A DNA stretch of 57,837 nucleotides from an uncultured bacterium. Lineage in GTDB: Bacteria > Bacillota > Clostridia > Oscillospirales > Oscillospiraceae. Under the pieces are notes generated by a model that saw only the letters and a program-made list of their open reading frames with translations, did no database searches and was not told where the DNA came from. The DNA lies in contig CANDCH010000012.1 of NCBI GenBank assembly GCA_947383145.1, forward strand, positions 1-57,837, read 5' to 3'. Positions 48,003-57,038 of the stretch are shown piece after piece (within the stretch, counting starts at the first letter, position 1; each line of letters begins with the position of its first letter). The position numbers and the translations under genes were made by a program.

Positions 48003-49796
48003 ATGCTGTATCCAAAGCTGAACAGCGCCCGGATGGTCTTTGACCTGGGGGGCGTGTGGGACTTCCAGACCGCCGGGGCGGACAATTGGCCCCATGAGTG
48101 GGCGCAGGGCCCCCTGCCGGAGCCCCTGACCATGGCGGTGCCCGCCTCCTACAACGACCAGAAGGACGACGTGAACCTCCGCGCCCACTACGGCTGGGCG
48201 GTGTACCAGCGCGTCTTCACCCTGCCCCGGTCCATGGCGGGGGAGCGGGCGGTGCTCCGGTTCGGCGCGGTGACCCACGCCGCCCAGGTGTGGCTCAACG
48301 GCCGCAAGCTGGGGGAGCACAGGGGGGGCTTTCTGCCCTTTGAGTTTGAGGCGGACGAGTATCTGGCCGCCGGGGAGAACCGGCTCACCGTGGCGGTGGA
48401 CAACCGGGTGGACTTCTCCACGCTGCCGGTGGGCAACGAGGGGGGCGTGGCCTTTTTCGGCTCGGACAACCCCGGCATCCCCTCCATCGAGCTGGCCAAA
48501 ACCCGGTGCAGGCCCCAGAACCGCCCCAACTTCGACTTTTTCAACTACGCGGGCATCACCCGCCCGGTGACGCTGTACACCACCCCAAGGGCGTACATCA
48601 AGGACATCTCCATCGTTACGGAGGTGGACGGCGAAGACGGCGTGGTGGACTACTCCGTGGAAACGGTGGGCCGGGGGGAGGTCAGGGTGTCCGTCCTGGA
48701 CCAGGAGGGGGTGGAGGCGGCCTCCGCCCGGCAGTCCGAGGGGAGGATTGTCCTCCCCAGCGTGAAGCTGTGGAATCCCGGGGCCCCCTATCTCTACCGG
48801 CTGCGGGTCTCCTTCTGGGACGACGAGTACGAGCAGACCTTCGGCGTGCGCACGGTGAAGGTGGAGGGGGACAAGTTCCTCATCAACGGCAGGCCCTTCT
48901 ACTTCAAGGGCTTCGGCAAGCACGAGGACAGCTATTTCCACGGCCGGGGGCTGGACCAGTGCCTCAACGTGAAGGACCTCTCCCTCATGCGCTGGCTGGG
49001 GGCCAACTCCTTCCGCACCAGCCATTATCCCTACGCCGAGGAGATGTACGACCTGTGCGACCGGGAGGGCATCGTGGTTATCGGCGAGGCGCCCGCCGTG
49101 GGCATCAACGCCGGCGGGGCCCAGAATCCCTATGAGGTCATGCGGGTCAAGCTCCACCACCAGGATGTGATCCGGGACATGATCGCCCGGGATAAGAACC
49201 ACCCCTGCGTGGTGATGTGGTCCATCGCCAACGAGCCGGACACCGAGCACTTCCCCCAGGCCGCCTACGACTACTTCTATCCGCTGTATGAGCTGGCCCA
49301 CAGGTGCGACCCCCAGAACCGCCCCGTCACCCTGGTGTGCTGTCAGAACGACTACACGAAGGACCTGGTCACCAGGGCCATGGACGTGTGCTGCGTCAAC
49401 CGCTACTACGGCTGGTATAACCTCAGCGGGGACCTGGACGCCGCCTGCGGCGCGCTGAACACCGAGCTGGACTTTTGGGCGGAGCTTGGCAAGCCGCTGA
49501 TGCTCACCGAATACGGCGCGGACACCTATCCCGGCGTCCACAACACCAACGGGGAGATGTTCAGCGAGGAGTTCCAGGCGGACTACTATGCCCGGCTCAA
49601 CGCCGAGCTGGACAAGCGGCCCTTTTTCATCGGCGAGCACGTGTGGAACTTCGCCGACTTTGCCACCATCCAGGGCCCCATGCGGGTGGACGGCAACAAA
49701 AAGGGCCTGCTCACCCGGGACCGGCGCCCCAAGCTGGCCGCCCACTACTTCCGCCGGCGCTGGCACAAAATTCCTGATTTTGGGTACAAGGGATAA
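48003..49796 (+). CDS. uidA: Beta-glucuronidase, GH2
   Basis: 597 residues, no signal peptide. Domains: sugar-binding, immunoglobulin-like and TIM barrel. Acid/base Glu411 in IANEPDTE, nucleophile Glu503 in LTEYGADT, and the glucuronate-selecting N-x-K motif (Asn565, Lys567 in DGNKKG). The loop after AVGIN is about 15 residues, roughly half the E. coli loop, so the pocket is more open than in classical loop-1 enzymes. It removes glucuronic acid from glycans or conjugates. Second gene of the GH78 operon. Confidence 0.94.
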   Translation: MLYPKLNSARMVFDLGGVWDFQTAGADNWPHEWAQGPLPEPLTMAVPASYNDQKDDVNLRAHYGWAVYQRVFTLPRSMAGERAVLRFGAVTHAAQVWLNGRKLGEHRGGFLPFEFEADEYLAAGENRLTVAVDNRVDFSTLPVGNEGGVAFFGSDNPGIPSIELAKTRCRPQNRPNFDFFNYAGITRPVTLYTTPRAYIKDISIVTEVDGEDGVVDYSVETVGRGEVRVSVLDQEGVEAASARQSEGRIVLPSVKLWNPGAPYLYRLRVSFWDDEYEQTFGVRTVKVEGDKFLINGRPFYFKGFGKHEDSYFHGRGLDQCLNVKDLSLMRWLGANSFRTSHYPYAEEMYDLCDREGIVVIGEAPAVGINAGGAQNPYEVMRVKLHHQDVIRDMIARDKNHPCVVMWSIANEPDTEHFPQAAYDYFYPLYELAHRCDPQNRPVTLVCCQNDYTKDLVTRAMDVCCVNRYYGWYNLSGDLDAACGALNTELDFWAELGKPLMLTEYGADTYPGVHNTNGEMFSEEFQADYYARLNAELDKRPFFIGEHVWNFADFATIQGPMRVDGNKKGLLTRDRRPKLAAHYFRRRWHKIPDFGYKG

Positions 49797-49801
49797 AACA
49801 A

Positions 49802-49840
49802 CGCGGGATTGTGGCATTTCCACAATCCCGCGGCTTTTTT
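49802..49840 (+). terminator. Intrinsic terminator of the GH78-GUS operon
   Basis: Perfect 13-bp stem CGCGGGATTGTGG / CCACAATCCCGCG, 5-base loop, then GCTTTTTT. Confidence 0.92.
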
Positions 49841-49865
49841 CGCCCGCTTTTCGGCGGAACGGAGG

Positions 49866-49894
49866 TTGACAAACGGGAGGACCCGGGCTATGAT
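49866..49894 (+). promoter_or_regulatory. Sigma-A promoter of degV-marR
   Basis: Perfect TTGACA, 17 bases, TATGAT. The last base of the -10 abuts the operator palindrome. Confidence 0.8.
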
Positions 49895-49928
49895 ACTTTG
49901 AAAGTCAAATGATTTGACTCTCAAAGTA
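49894..49928. promoter_or_regulatory. 35-bp palindromic operator, probable MarR site
   Basis: TACTTTGAAAGTCAAA, three bases, TTTGACTCTCAAAGTA: 16-base half-sites with one mismatch, starting at the -10 and covering the transcription start. MarR proteins bind such palindromes; the marR gene is the second gene of this operon. Autorepression is inferred. Confidence 0.75.
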
Positions 49929-49964
49929 TTTGGACTTCAAACAATCTTTTGAGGAGATGTTTTC

Positions 49965-50810
49965 ATGGTACGCATCATCACCGACGGCACCAGCGATATC
50001 ACCGCCCAGCGGGCGCGGGAGCTGGGCGTCCACGTCATGCCCATGCGGGTGTTTTTCGGTCAGGAGAGCTTTGTGGACGGGGTGGACATCACCAGGGAGG
50101 AATTTTTTGCCCGCCTTACCTCCAGCGACGAGCTGCCCACCACCTCCCAGCTCAACCCCGACGACTTCCTGGAGGTGTTCCAGGGCTATGTGGACCAGGG
50201 GGACGAGATCGTGGGGATTTTCCTGTCCGCCGAGCTCAGCGGCACCTGCCAGTCCGCCTGTATCGCCCGGGACATGGCGGAGGGCGGGGAGATTCACATC
50301 GTGGATTCCCGCACCGTCACCTTCGCCCTTGCCCTGCTGGTGGAGGAGGCCGCCCGGATGCGGGACGAGGGCCTGTCCGCCGCCCAGATCGCCGCTGGGG
50401 TGGAGGAGCTGGCCCAGCGGGTCAAGCTGCTGGCCATTGTGGATACCCTGACCTACTTGAAGAAGGGCGGGCGGATTTCCGCCGCCACCGCCGCCGTGGG
50501 GGGGCTGCTTGGCATCAAGCCCATTGTGGGGGTGGACAGCCGGGGCACGGTGGAGGCCGTGGGCAAGGCCCGGTCCATGGCCTCCGGCCTGGAGTGGATC
50601 GCCCGGCACATCGAGCAGGCCCCGGCGGACCCCGCCTATGCCGTGGCCTACGGCCACTCCAACTCCCCCGAGCGGGTGCCGGTGTGCATGGAGGCGCTGA
50701 AGGGCGTCCTGCCCCAGGGCCGCCCCCCGCTGATGGGGTCCATCGGCGCGGTGATCGGCACCCACGTGGGCCCCGGCGCGGTGGGCGTGGCCTACGTCGC
50801 GGCGGAGTGA
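49965..50810 (+). CDS. DegV family fatty acid-binding protein
   Basis: 281 residues behind GAGGAGATG. DegV marks: ITDGTSDITAQRARELGV, PTTSQLNPDDF (lipid head-group Ser/Thr), ISAELSGTCQSA type motif (here LSAELSGTCQSA), VDSRTVTFAL and GRISAATAAVGGLLGIKPI. These proteins bind fatty acids and in Firmicutes (FakB) present them to the FakA kinase for phospholipid synthesis. It shares a palindrome-controlled promoter with the MarR regulator, as in fatty-acid-responsive regulation (inference). Confidence 0.92.
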   Translation: MVRIITDGTSDITAQRARELGVHVMPMRVFFGQESFVDGVDITREEFFARLTSSDELPTTSQLNPDDFLEVFQGYVDQGDEIVGIFLSAELSGTCQSACIARDMAEGGEIHIVDSRTVTFALALLVEEAARMRDEGLSAAQIAAGVEELAQRVKLLAIVDTLTYLKKGGRISAATAAVGGLLGIKPIVGVDSRGTVEAVGKARSMASGLEWIARHIEQAPADPAYAVAYGHSNSPERVPVCMEALKGVLPQGRPPLMGSIGAVIGTHVGPGAVGVAYVAAE

Positions 50811-51280
50811 GCGGGCCGGTGGAAAACCAGGACTACGCCCGGGAGCTGAACCGCTTCCTGGTGGAGGTGTTCAACGACATCCTCAGGACGGAGGAGGCGT
50901 ATATCTCCCAGTGCTGCCCCGATCTGTCCGTGCGGGAGATGCACCTCATTGAAACGGTGTGCCGGGCGGTGGATCAGGGGCGGGACAACCGCTCCTCCGC
51001 CATCGCCGCCGCCCAGCGCGTGACGGCGGGCACCCTCACTGCGGCGGTGAACCAGCTGGAGGCCAAGGGCTATCTGGAGCGGGTGCGGGACAGCGGAGAC
51101 AAGCGGTCCGTCCGCCTGCGGCCCACCCAAAGGGGACGGGAGGCCGAACGGCGGCATACCGATTTTCACCGGGAGCTGGTGGAGGCCGCCGTGGCGCGGC
51201 TGTCCATTGGGGAGACCGAGGCGCTGGCCCGGGGGCTGGGCGGCATCGCCGCCCTGATCCGGGAGAGGTACCCGGCCTAG
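50807..51280 (+). CDS. MarR-family regulator
   Basis: 157 residues from a GTG that overlaps the degV stop (GTGA); a second GTG at 50819 is also possible. Winged helix at ~55-110: SSAIAAAQRVTAGTLTAAVN, LEAKGYLERVRDSGDKRSVR is the recognition helix and wing. C-terminal helix for dimerisation. With degV and a fatty-acid type operon it resembles FabT-like control, but it could respond to another ligand. Its stop overlaps the end of the convergent ABC permease gene by four bases. Confidence 0.9.
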   Translation: MSGPVENQDYARELNRFLVEVFNDILRTEEAYISQCCPDLSVREMHLIETVCRAVDQGRDNRSSAIAAAQRVTAGTLTAAVNQLEAKGYLERVRDSGDKRSVRLRPTQRGREAERRHTDFHRELVEAAVARLSIGETEALARGLGGIAALIRERYPA

Positions 51281-52062
51281 GCTGAGATATCCTTCCGGCA
51301 GTACCGCCGCAGGCCCAGCGCGGCCCCCGCCGCGCCCAGGCCGCAGCCCGCCAGGATAGGGGCGGCCAGGGCCTCCCCGGCAAAGATCCGGGCGGCGTCG
51401 GCGTAGTAGTAGGGCGTGACAAAGCGCAGCCAGTCCAGCCCCTGGTCCAGATTGACCAGCAGGCCCGCGAAATACAGCAGCATGGTCAGGCTCATGGACA
51501 GACCAAGCCCGCCCCGGCGCAGCAGGGAGGAGGCTCCAAAGCACATCCCCCCAATCTCCAGCTGCATCAGCAGCAGGGCGCCGTGGTAGGCCAGCAGCTT
51601 GGACCAGTCCGCCTCCTCGCCGATGGCCAGGATGCCCCCCGCCCCGCAGGCCAGGCAGACGGCGTTCAGCCCCAGCACCAGGGCAAACAGCGCCGCCAGC
51701 TTCTCCAGGCAGATCCGCAGGCGGCTGACGGGGTGGGTGAGGAGAAATTCCGCCGTATGTCCCCCTTCCTCTCCGGCCAGCAGGCCCATGGCGGTGAGGG
51801 AGGCGTAGAGCGCCCCGCCCAGCCCCAGGATGTTGCCGCACTCCGTGCCGTAAAAGCCCATAATGGTGCCGAATTGCAGCTTGTCCAGCCCAAAGGCGGC
51901 GGAGAAGTCCCCCATTCCGGCGAACAGGGCGGACATATCCCCCATGGAGCCGGACATGGAGGGGTACAGTCCCACGCATACCGCCATCAAAGCGCCGATG
52001 GCGGCGGACCACACCAGGAAGCTCAGCGCCCCGGCGCGCAGCTCCTTGCGGAAAACGGTCAT
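51277..52062 (-). CDS. ABC transporter permease (ABC-2 type)
   Basis: 261 residues with about six hydrophobic segments: near 15-35, 70-95, 110-140, 150-185, 195-215 and 230-250. MTVFRKELRAGALSFLVW is the usual start of ABC-2/NatB-like permeases, and GLLAGEEGGHTAEFLLTHPV is the conserved cytoplasmic loop. Pairs with the ATPase gene whose stop it overlaps (ATGA-type). Export of a drug, lipid or peptide is likely. Confidence 0.9.
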   Translation of the reverse strand: MTVFRKELRAGALSFLVWSAAIGALMAVCVGLYPSMSGSMGDMSALFAGMGDFSAAFGLDKLQFGTIMGFYGTECGNILGLGGALYASLTAMGLLAGEEGGHTAEFLLTHPVSRLRICLEKLAALFALVLGLNAVCLACGAGGILAIGEEADWSKLLAYHGALLLMQLEIGGMCFGASSLLRRGGLGLSMSLTMLLYFAGLLVNLDQGLDWLRFVTPYYYADAARIFAGEALAAPILAGCGLGAAGAALGLRRYCRKDISA

Positions 52063-52751
52063 TGCCTTACCCTCCCCTCGTAGTAGTCGAAGAATTTATT
52101 CTCCAGGTCCAGCTCCTCCGTGGTTCCCTCCGCGATCAGCCGCCCCTCCCGGAGAACGGCCGCCCGGCCGCAGTGCCTCTGCACCTCGTAGAGCACGTGG
52201 GAGGACAGGAACACTGTCGCACCCTCCCGCCGGCGCTCCTCCAGCTCGGCCCAGAAGGCCCGCTGGACCAGGGGGTCCAGGCCGCTGGTGGGCTCGTCCA
52301 GGATGTACAGCCGGGGCCGGTGCTGCATGGCGCACACGATGGACACCTTTTTGCGGTTGCCCAGGCTCAGCTCCCGGATGCGCTTCCGGGTGTCCAGCTC
52401 CAGCGCCCCGCACAGGGCGTCGGCCTGGGCGGCGCAGTCCCGCCGGCGCAGGCGGGCGGACAGCCGGATGATTTCGGACACGCGCATCTCGGGATAGAAC
52501 ATGGCCTCGGAGGGCATATAGCCCACCTGGGCCAGTATTTTTTCCCGCTCCCGGACGCAGTCCAGCCCCAGCACCCGGGCGGACCCGGCGGTGGGGGAGA
52601 GCAGGCCCAGCAGGGTGCGGATGGTGGTGGACTTGCCCGCGCCGTTGGGGCCGATGAAGCCGAAGCAGCACCCCTCGGGGACATGGAGGGTCAGTTCTGT
52701 GATCCCACGGGCTTTGCCGTAGGTCTTGGTGAGGCGGTCGGTCTGAATCAT
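52059..52751 (-). CDS. ABC transporter ATP-binding protein
   Basis: 230 residues. Walker A GPNGAGKSTTIR, Q-loop VGYMPSEAMFYPEMR, signature LSLGNRKKVS (family LSGGQ replaced by LSLGN), Walker B LYILDEPTSGLDP and H-loop LSSHVLYE. Energises the permease encoded next. It overlaps the tetR end by four bases, so tetR-ATPase-permease is one operon. Confidence 0.95.
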   Translation of the reverse strand: MIQTDRLTKTYGKARGITELTLHVPEGCCFGFIGPNGAGKSTTIRTLLGLLSPTAGSARVLGLDCVREREKILAQVGYMPSEAMFYPEMRVSEIIRLSARLRRRDCAAQADALCGALELDTRKRIRELSLGNRKKVSIVCAMQHRPRLYILDEPTSGLDPLVQRAFWAELEERRREGATVFLSSHVLYEVQRHCGRAAVLREGRLIAEGTTEELDLENKFFDYYEGRVRQ

Positions 52752-53377
52752 AGGTACTCCTCCTTGTAGAGAAACTGCCGCAGCATATCCGCGTTCTTTT
52801 TGTACTCCCGGAACAGCCGGTCAATCTCCTCCGCCGTGCAGGCGTTGGTCTCCGCCAGCATCCCCTCGGCGGACAGGGTGAGCAGGCGGACCACCTGCCG
52901 GGGGTCCACGCCGTCCTTGAATTTGCTCAGGTCCATCCGGGCCAGAAAAGAATCGGTGGACTGGGCCAGCACGTCGTCCAGTTTTTTGCGCAGCCTGGGG
53001 GAGAGCACGCTGTCCCGCTCATAGTAGGCCCGCATGACGAAGCGGAACAGTCCGGGCATACGGCGCACCATGTCCATTTTCACCTTGTGGCCCTGTTCCA
53101 GGGCGGCGAAGAAGTCGGTCTCGCCGAAATAGCTCATTCGCTCCACCTGACGGTTGAATACCTCCATGCACGCGTCGATGGCGTGCTGGAACAGGTACGA
53201 GTACAGCTCCCGCTTGTCCTTGAAGTAGTGAAACAGCAGGGCCTTGGACACCCCCGCCCGCTTGGCGATGGCGTCGGCGGAGGTTTTTTTGAAGGAGCCC
53301 TCGCCAAACTCAAGCATGGCGCTGTTGCGGATGAGGTCCTGGCGTTCTTGGGGGAGGTTGAAAAATTTGTGGTTCAT
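52748..53377 (-). CDS. TetR-family regulator
   Basis: 209 residues from MNHKFFNLPQERQDLIRNSA behind GAAAGGAGG; the longer frame to 53494 crosses its own promoter. N-terminal HTH: SFKKTSADAIAKRAGVSKAL then LFHYFKDKRELYSYLF. The rest is the ligand-binding helical domain. It probably represses its own operon with the ABC exporter. Confidence 0.93.
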   Translation of the reverse strand: MNHKFFNLPQERQDLIRNSAMLEFGEGSFKKTSADAIAKRAGVSKALLFHYFKDKRELYSYLFQHAIDACMEVFNRQVERMSYFGETDFFAALEQGHKVKMDMVRRMPGLFRFVMRAYYERDSVLSPRLRKKLDDVLAQSTDSFLARMDLSKFKDGVDPRQVVRLLTLSAEGMLAETNACTAEEIDRLFREYKKNADMLRQFLYKEEYL

Positions 53378-53399
53378 GGGCCGTCCTCCTTTCCCCTCC

Positions 53400-53428
53400 A
53401 CCATACCGCCGTTGACCAAATCGGTCAA
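53400..53428 (-). promoter_or_regulatory. tetR-ABC promoter with overlapping TTGACC palindrome
   Basis: Minus strand TTGACC, 17 bases, TATGGT. The -35 is one arm of the palindrome TTGACCGATTTGGTCAA (53412-53428), a TetR-type operator. Binding would block the -35, so autorepression is likely. Confidence 0.7.
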
Positions 53429-53551
53429 GACCCCAAATCCGGGGGCGGCGGGGGATTCAACAATATTAGAATGTGAAAAACTGAGCGTTTTCAACGGGTT
53501 TGGGAGATTGTTGTTACTAACCCGCTACTAACGGGATATAATTGTATATTA

Positions 53552-53880
53552 TTATAAAAGCTCAATTGCCTCCTTTAAGGTGCCGATTGTCTCGTGGGTA
53601 TAGTGCGCCGTGATGTCGGATTTGGTGGAGTGGCCAAGGAGCCATTTGACCGTGAGCGGATCGGCTTTTGCCGTGTAGAGCAGAGTGGCGAACGTATGGC
53701 GGCACCAATGGGGGGTGGCGTCGGGGACGCCAAGAAGTCCGGCCACATAGCGGAAATGCTCACGGTATCGCTCGCTGGAAAGGGGCTTGCCGTTCTCGTC
53801 GCAGATGATGGCCTCCCCGCCCTTGTCCAGCCACGACATGAGATACGGGCGGATTTTTGGATGGACGGGAAGTGCCACAC
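53552..53880 (-). pseudogene. Tyrosine recombinase, C-terminal remnant
   Basis: About 108 codons of a phage-type integrase catalytic domain: PHWCRHTFATLLYTAKADPL (H-x-x-R), VKWLLGHST (His) and AHYTHETI (nucleophile Tyr). The first half of the protein, including the first catalytic Arg, is missing; upstream of VALPVHPKIRPY the frame continues into antisense of a transposase. It marks a former integration event beside the tetR gene. Confidence 0.85.
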
Positions 53881-54270
53881 AGGCGTGGAAGCTGGGAGCG
53901 GCTTTGTTCACACGGTAGAGGCCATCGCCGCCAATGCCCATGATGTCACTGTGGCGGCAAAACTTCTGAGGGAAGATGACGAGGTGGTTTACGGGGACAG
54001 CGCCTATCTCGGGATAGAGAAACGGGACGAGATCAGAAACAGCCCTCAGCTTTCTGCCATCACATACCGTATCAACCGCCGGCCGGGCCGGCTGCCCAAG
54101 GTTTCCAACAATGCCATTGACTGGGAACGGTATATTGAAAATCAAAAATCATCTGTGCGCTGCAAAGTGGAACACCCCTACCGAATCATGAAGAACATCT
54201 TCTGTTTCCGAAAGGCCGTTTACAGGGGGCTGAGAAAGAACCTGAACCGCTTACCAATATCATTTAGTTA
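53870..54270 (+). pseudogene. IS5/IS1182-type transposase, C-terminal remnant
   Basis: From KCHTGVEAGSGFVHTVEAIA the frame follows the DDE transposase core: DDEVVYGDSAYLGIEKRDEI, ITYRINRRPGRLPKVSNNAI, WERYIENQKSSVRCKVEHPY (conserved C-terminal Glu region) and CFRKAVYRGLRKNLNRL. The N-terminal half is gone; the junction with the integrase remnant lies at about 53870. It is a different IS group from the remnant at 9078. Confidence 0.85.
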
Positions 54271-54378
54271 CCGCAAAAAAAGGACGTGTGCGAATTCAAA
54301 TTGGATTCGCGCACGTCCCCTTTCCCTATAAAAATCCGCAATCCGTGGGAAATCTGCCCTTAAATTGTTCCCGTTTCT

Positions 54379-54419
54379 CTTAACTTAACGAGCAAATCTC
54401 TATTCCCCATTAAGTTAAG
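54379..54419. repeat. Ten-base inverted repeat flanking a 21-base spacer
   Basis: CTTAACTTAA at 54379-54388 and TTAAGTTAAG at 54410-54419. It follows the IS remnant and may be an IS terminus or an operator. Confidence 0.5.
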
Positions 54420-54513
54420 GCCCCCTTTGCCCTTTTGACAGCCCTTCGCCCCTGTGCTATCCTCTATTCACAGCACAAAAGCACGAACAGGATAACAGAA
54501 AGAATTGGCCGCA

Positions 54514-54681
54514 ATGGGAATCTACCTGTGCAAGCAGTTTCTCAGCCACCCCGGCGCGGACGGCGCACAGCTCATGCGGGACATTGCCCGGTACACCGAG
54601 CCGGTCCGACCAGGACGGCAGGACCAGCGAAACCTGAAAATCAAGTCCTTCCCCGGCTTTGTCTACCGGGTTGCCGCGTAA
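54514..54681 (+). CDS. Small orphan protein of element type
   Basis: 55 residues: MGIYLCKQFLSHPGADGAQL, then MRDIARYTEPVRPGRQDQRN and KSFPGFVYRVAA. High-GC codon use and a natural-looking sequence inside an otherwise AT-rich region suggest a real or recently broken gene carried by the relic. No strong ribosome site. I do not recognise the family. Confidence 0.4.
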   Translation: MGIYLCKQFLSHPGADGAQLMRDIARYTEPVRPGRQDQRNLKIKSFPGFVYRVAA

Positions 54682-55417
54682 ATTTATTTATTAAATTTGA
54701 CGTTTTGAATTTACCTTATTTAAAAAGTATTTCGGTTTTATGCAGGCAATTTTCCCCCATATTATCAGGCCCACGGCCTTTCCGGGTTTCCTGTAGAATC
54801 CGTAAAAAGCGTTGAAAATCAAGGCTAAAAACGTATCATTAAAAAATTTATCAGTAAGTAACTTTATTTGCAGTTACTGATTTTAAAGGTTTTACTTTTT
54901 TTAAAAGGTAAAATGCCAACTGCCGATTTACTGTTATATTACATTATTTTACATTTCCGGTATAAGTCCCAATTTTTACATCATGCCGCCGACAAGTTGA
55001 AAAATACACTATTCCCCTATCCTTCCAAACGGCTTTGATTTTGAAACAGCCCGGAGACAGGTTGAAAAAATAGTGATACGTTGAAAAAATCTCTTGCGTG
55101 TTTTGCCGGGATGGTGTAAAATAGTCTTGCGAGACACAAGAGCAAAAAGGCAGGGCGTGAAGTGTTGGTACCACTCCACGCCCCTATGCAGGAGAAGCGG
55201 CCTCCCACACAGCAAGTAACTTGCGCCACGCCCATTGTAGCAAATTTACATAGGATTATCAAGCACAAAATGGGTCTGTGTGTTTCATGGTCGGCGGTGT
55301 AGGGACAGAAAAGCCCTGCGCCGCTTTTGCGTCTCAATGGGAAAGCTCAGCGGGGGCCGGGAGGGATCCGCCCCCGGGGCCGAACCATTGAGAGACAGAA
55401 CAAAGGAGGAGCACACC
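54682..55417. other. AT-rich intergenic stretch with candidate promoter and hairpin
   Basis: About 735 bases, markedly AT-rich up to about 55130, with no convincing gene. It holds three GTTGAAAAA motifs (near 55001, 55062 and 55080), a possible promoter TTGCGT-17-TAAAAT at 55095-55123 and the hairpin GGCGTGAAGTG / CACTCCACGCC at about 55155-55184. A 38-codon frame at 55186-55302 has no ribosome site. Composition suggests acquired DNA. Confidence 0.5.
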
Positions 55418-55912
55418 ATGAAAAAGGCGCTGATATACGGCCTGACGCTGACATTTGCGCTGACGCTGACGGCCTGCGGCCAGCCCAAAGCGGAGGAGCC
55501 CGGCGAGCCGGACCCCGCCGCCAGCGCGGCGGTCCAGACGGCCAGCCCGGAGGCCGCACAGCCCCCGAAGCCCCAGCAGAGGACGCTGAAAGAACTTGCC
55601 GAGTGTGCCGAGGCGGGCTTGCCCCTCACCCTGGAAGAAGCGGAACGGCTGGAAGCCCACCGCAATCGGAAAAAAGAGGCTTTGCAGGATTTGAAAGCCC
55701 GCGCCGAAACCGACCCGGCAGCGGCGGCGGAGTTGGCACAGCAGAGAGCGCAGCAGTCCGAAGCGGTGAAGAAGTCCCGCCAGAAGATGTATGCGGATGC
55801 CGCCGCCGGAGATCCCGAAGCCCAGGCCCGGTATGAACGTCATCTTGCCGCAAGGCGGGAGAACTATCGCAGGAAGAAACAGGCAGAGGCCGAAGCCGCC
55901 CAAGCCAGCTAA
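55418..55912 (+). CDS. Putative lipoprotein
   Basis: 164 residues from MKKALIYGLTLTFALTLTAC behind CAAAGGAGG; the frame extends upstream without support. The signal peptide ends in the lipobox LTAC, so Cys20 would be lipidated and the protein anchored on the outer face of the membrane. The rest is Ala/Glu/Arg-rich and highly helical (LEEAERLEAHRNRKKEAL, KKSRQKMYADAAAGDPEAQA), with no known domain. Function unknown. Confidence 0.75.
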   Translation: MKKALIYGLTLTFALTLTACGQPKAEEPGEPDPAASAAVQTASPEAAQPPKPQQRTLKELAECAEAGLPLTLEEAERLEAHRNRKKEALQDLKARAETDPAAAAELAQQRAQQSEAVKKSRQKMYADAAAGDPEAQARYERHLAARRENYRRKKQAEAEAAQAS

Positions 55913-55963
55913 TGCAGATACAGAAAACGCCAAGGACAATGATAGTCCGTGGCGTTTTCATTG

Positions 55964-56926
55964 TTACTGCCGCTCCAGCAAATCCATATATTTCTGCCGT
56001 TCACCCTCCGGGACTTTCAGCGCCGCCATAGCCTGTTCAATCGTCAGGCCCAATGTTTCCATGAGGTTTTTGATAGAGAACAAAATACCGTTCGTCATGC
56101 CTTCGGCAACGCCCTTTTCTCTAACACCCTTGCTCAGATTGCACATGACCGACACCTCCCTTTCCATTGTCTGCGTCATTTGAATGTCGTAATCGTCCTG
56201 CAAAATCTTCCGCTTCTCCGCCTCGCTGGTTTCGTTGGAGAGAAGCACATCCAGCATCCGCAGTACGCCGTCATAGTTTGCCCCATCCGGCCCGCCAAGG
56301 CACAGCATGACGATGGACAGCAAATCATAATTCCTGACAGGTTCTTTGCCCTCGCCTACCAAGTGTTCCTCCACCAGCCGATACCGGGTGATGGTATTCT
56401 CCCGATACTGCGGCGGTTTCATGCAAATCCAGATGGAGTAAACCTTCTTGATTTTCTCATAGTGGGGGCCGGTGAACTCCCGGCCATACTGGGAAGAAAT
56501 CATCCGGCAGCAATAGTATATGCCCCGCTTTATCAGCGGATAGCCGGGGTAAAAATCATTCTGCGCCTCCACGTTGATGATGAGGGCGATCCGCTCCTCG
56601 GAGCCAGGGACGATGGCCCGAAACCGAATGTCATAGGTGACTGTCCCCTCATGTACCGATTTGTCCTCGGTGTCCATGCCGCTGATGACTGTGCCGCCCT
56701 CGTCCGGCAGCACCGGGACGGCGGACACCTGGGGTTGGCCCTCTATGTACTTCTCGGCAATGTCATTGACATCGCACTCCTTGTATTCTTCCAGGCAGGA
56801 CTTCATAATCCGCGCCAGGATTGCCTTTTCAGACAGGACACGCTTGCAGGCCGCATCATAGCCCGCGCTGTCATCCGTGACGTGCAGTCCTTGGGCGATT
56901 GTTGTTTCCCCGTCCACCGTCCTCAC
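55964..56926 (-). CDS. Rpn/PD-(D/E)XK nuclease family transposase-like protein
   Basis: 320 residues, GTG start (a second GTG three codons later fits the AGGTGAGG site better). The nuclease core is at ~85-140: VTYDIRFRAIVPGSEERIAL and IINVEAQNDFYPGY give the D-x(n)-(D/E)-x-(K/Q) type motif (here Asp then E-x-Q). The C-terminal half is helical with MTQTMEREVSVMCNLSKGVR. The family (Rpn, YhgA-like) includes recombination-promoting nucleases and many Clostridial copies, often in variable regions. Confidence 0.85.
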   Translation of the reverse strand: MRTVDGETTIAQGLHVTDDSAGYDAACKRVLSEKAILARIMKSCLEEYKECDVNDIAEKYIEGQPQVSAVPVLPDEGGTVISGMDTEDKSVHEGTVTYDIRFRAIVPGSEERIALIINVEAQNDFYPGYPLIKRGIYYCCRMISSQYGREFTGPHYEKIKKVYSIWICMKPPQYRENTITRYRLVEEHLVGEGKEPVRNYDLLSIVMLCLGGPDGANYDGVLRMLDVLLSNETSEAEKRKILQDDYDIQMTQTMEREVSVMCNLSKGVREKGVAEGMTNGILFSIKNLMETLGLTIEQAMAALKVPEGERQKYMDLLERQ

Positions 56927-57038
56927 CTTCTTTCACTTCATTTTACCACAGCTTTGCCGGAGCGTCCACTACTTTTTCAGGGAACGCGTCCTGTGTGAAC
57001 TGGATGAGGAAGGCCAGAAAAGTTTCATCTTCGGCTGG

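Noticed and set aside
45822-49823. 1333-codon minus-strand frame opposite GH78 and GUS
   Set aside because: Antisense to two clear glycosidase genes, no domain visible.
55186-55302. 38-codon plus-strand frame
   Set aside because: No ribosome site and it overlaps a hairpin; could not be supported as a gene.
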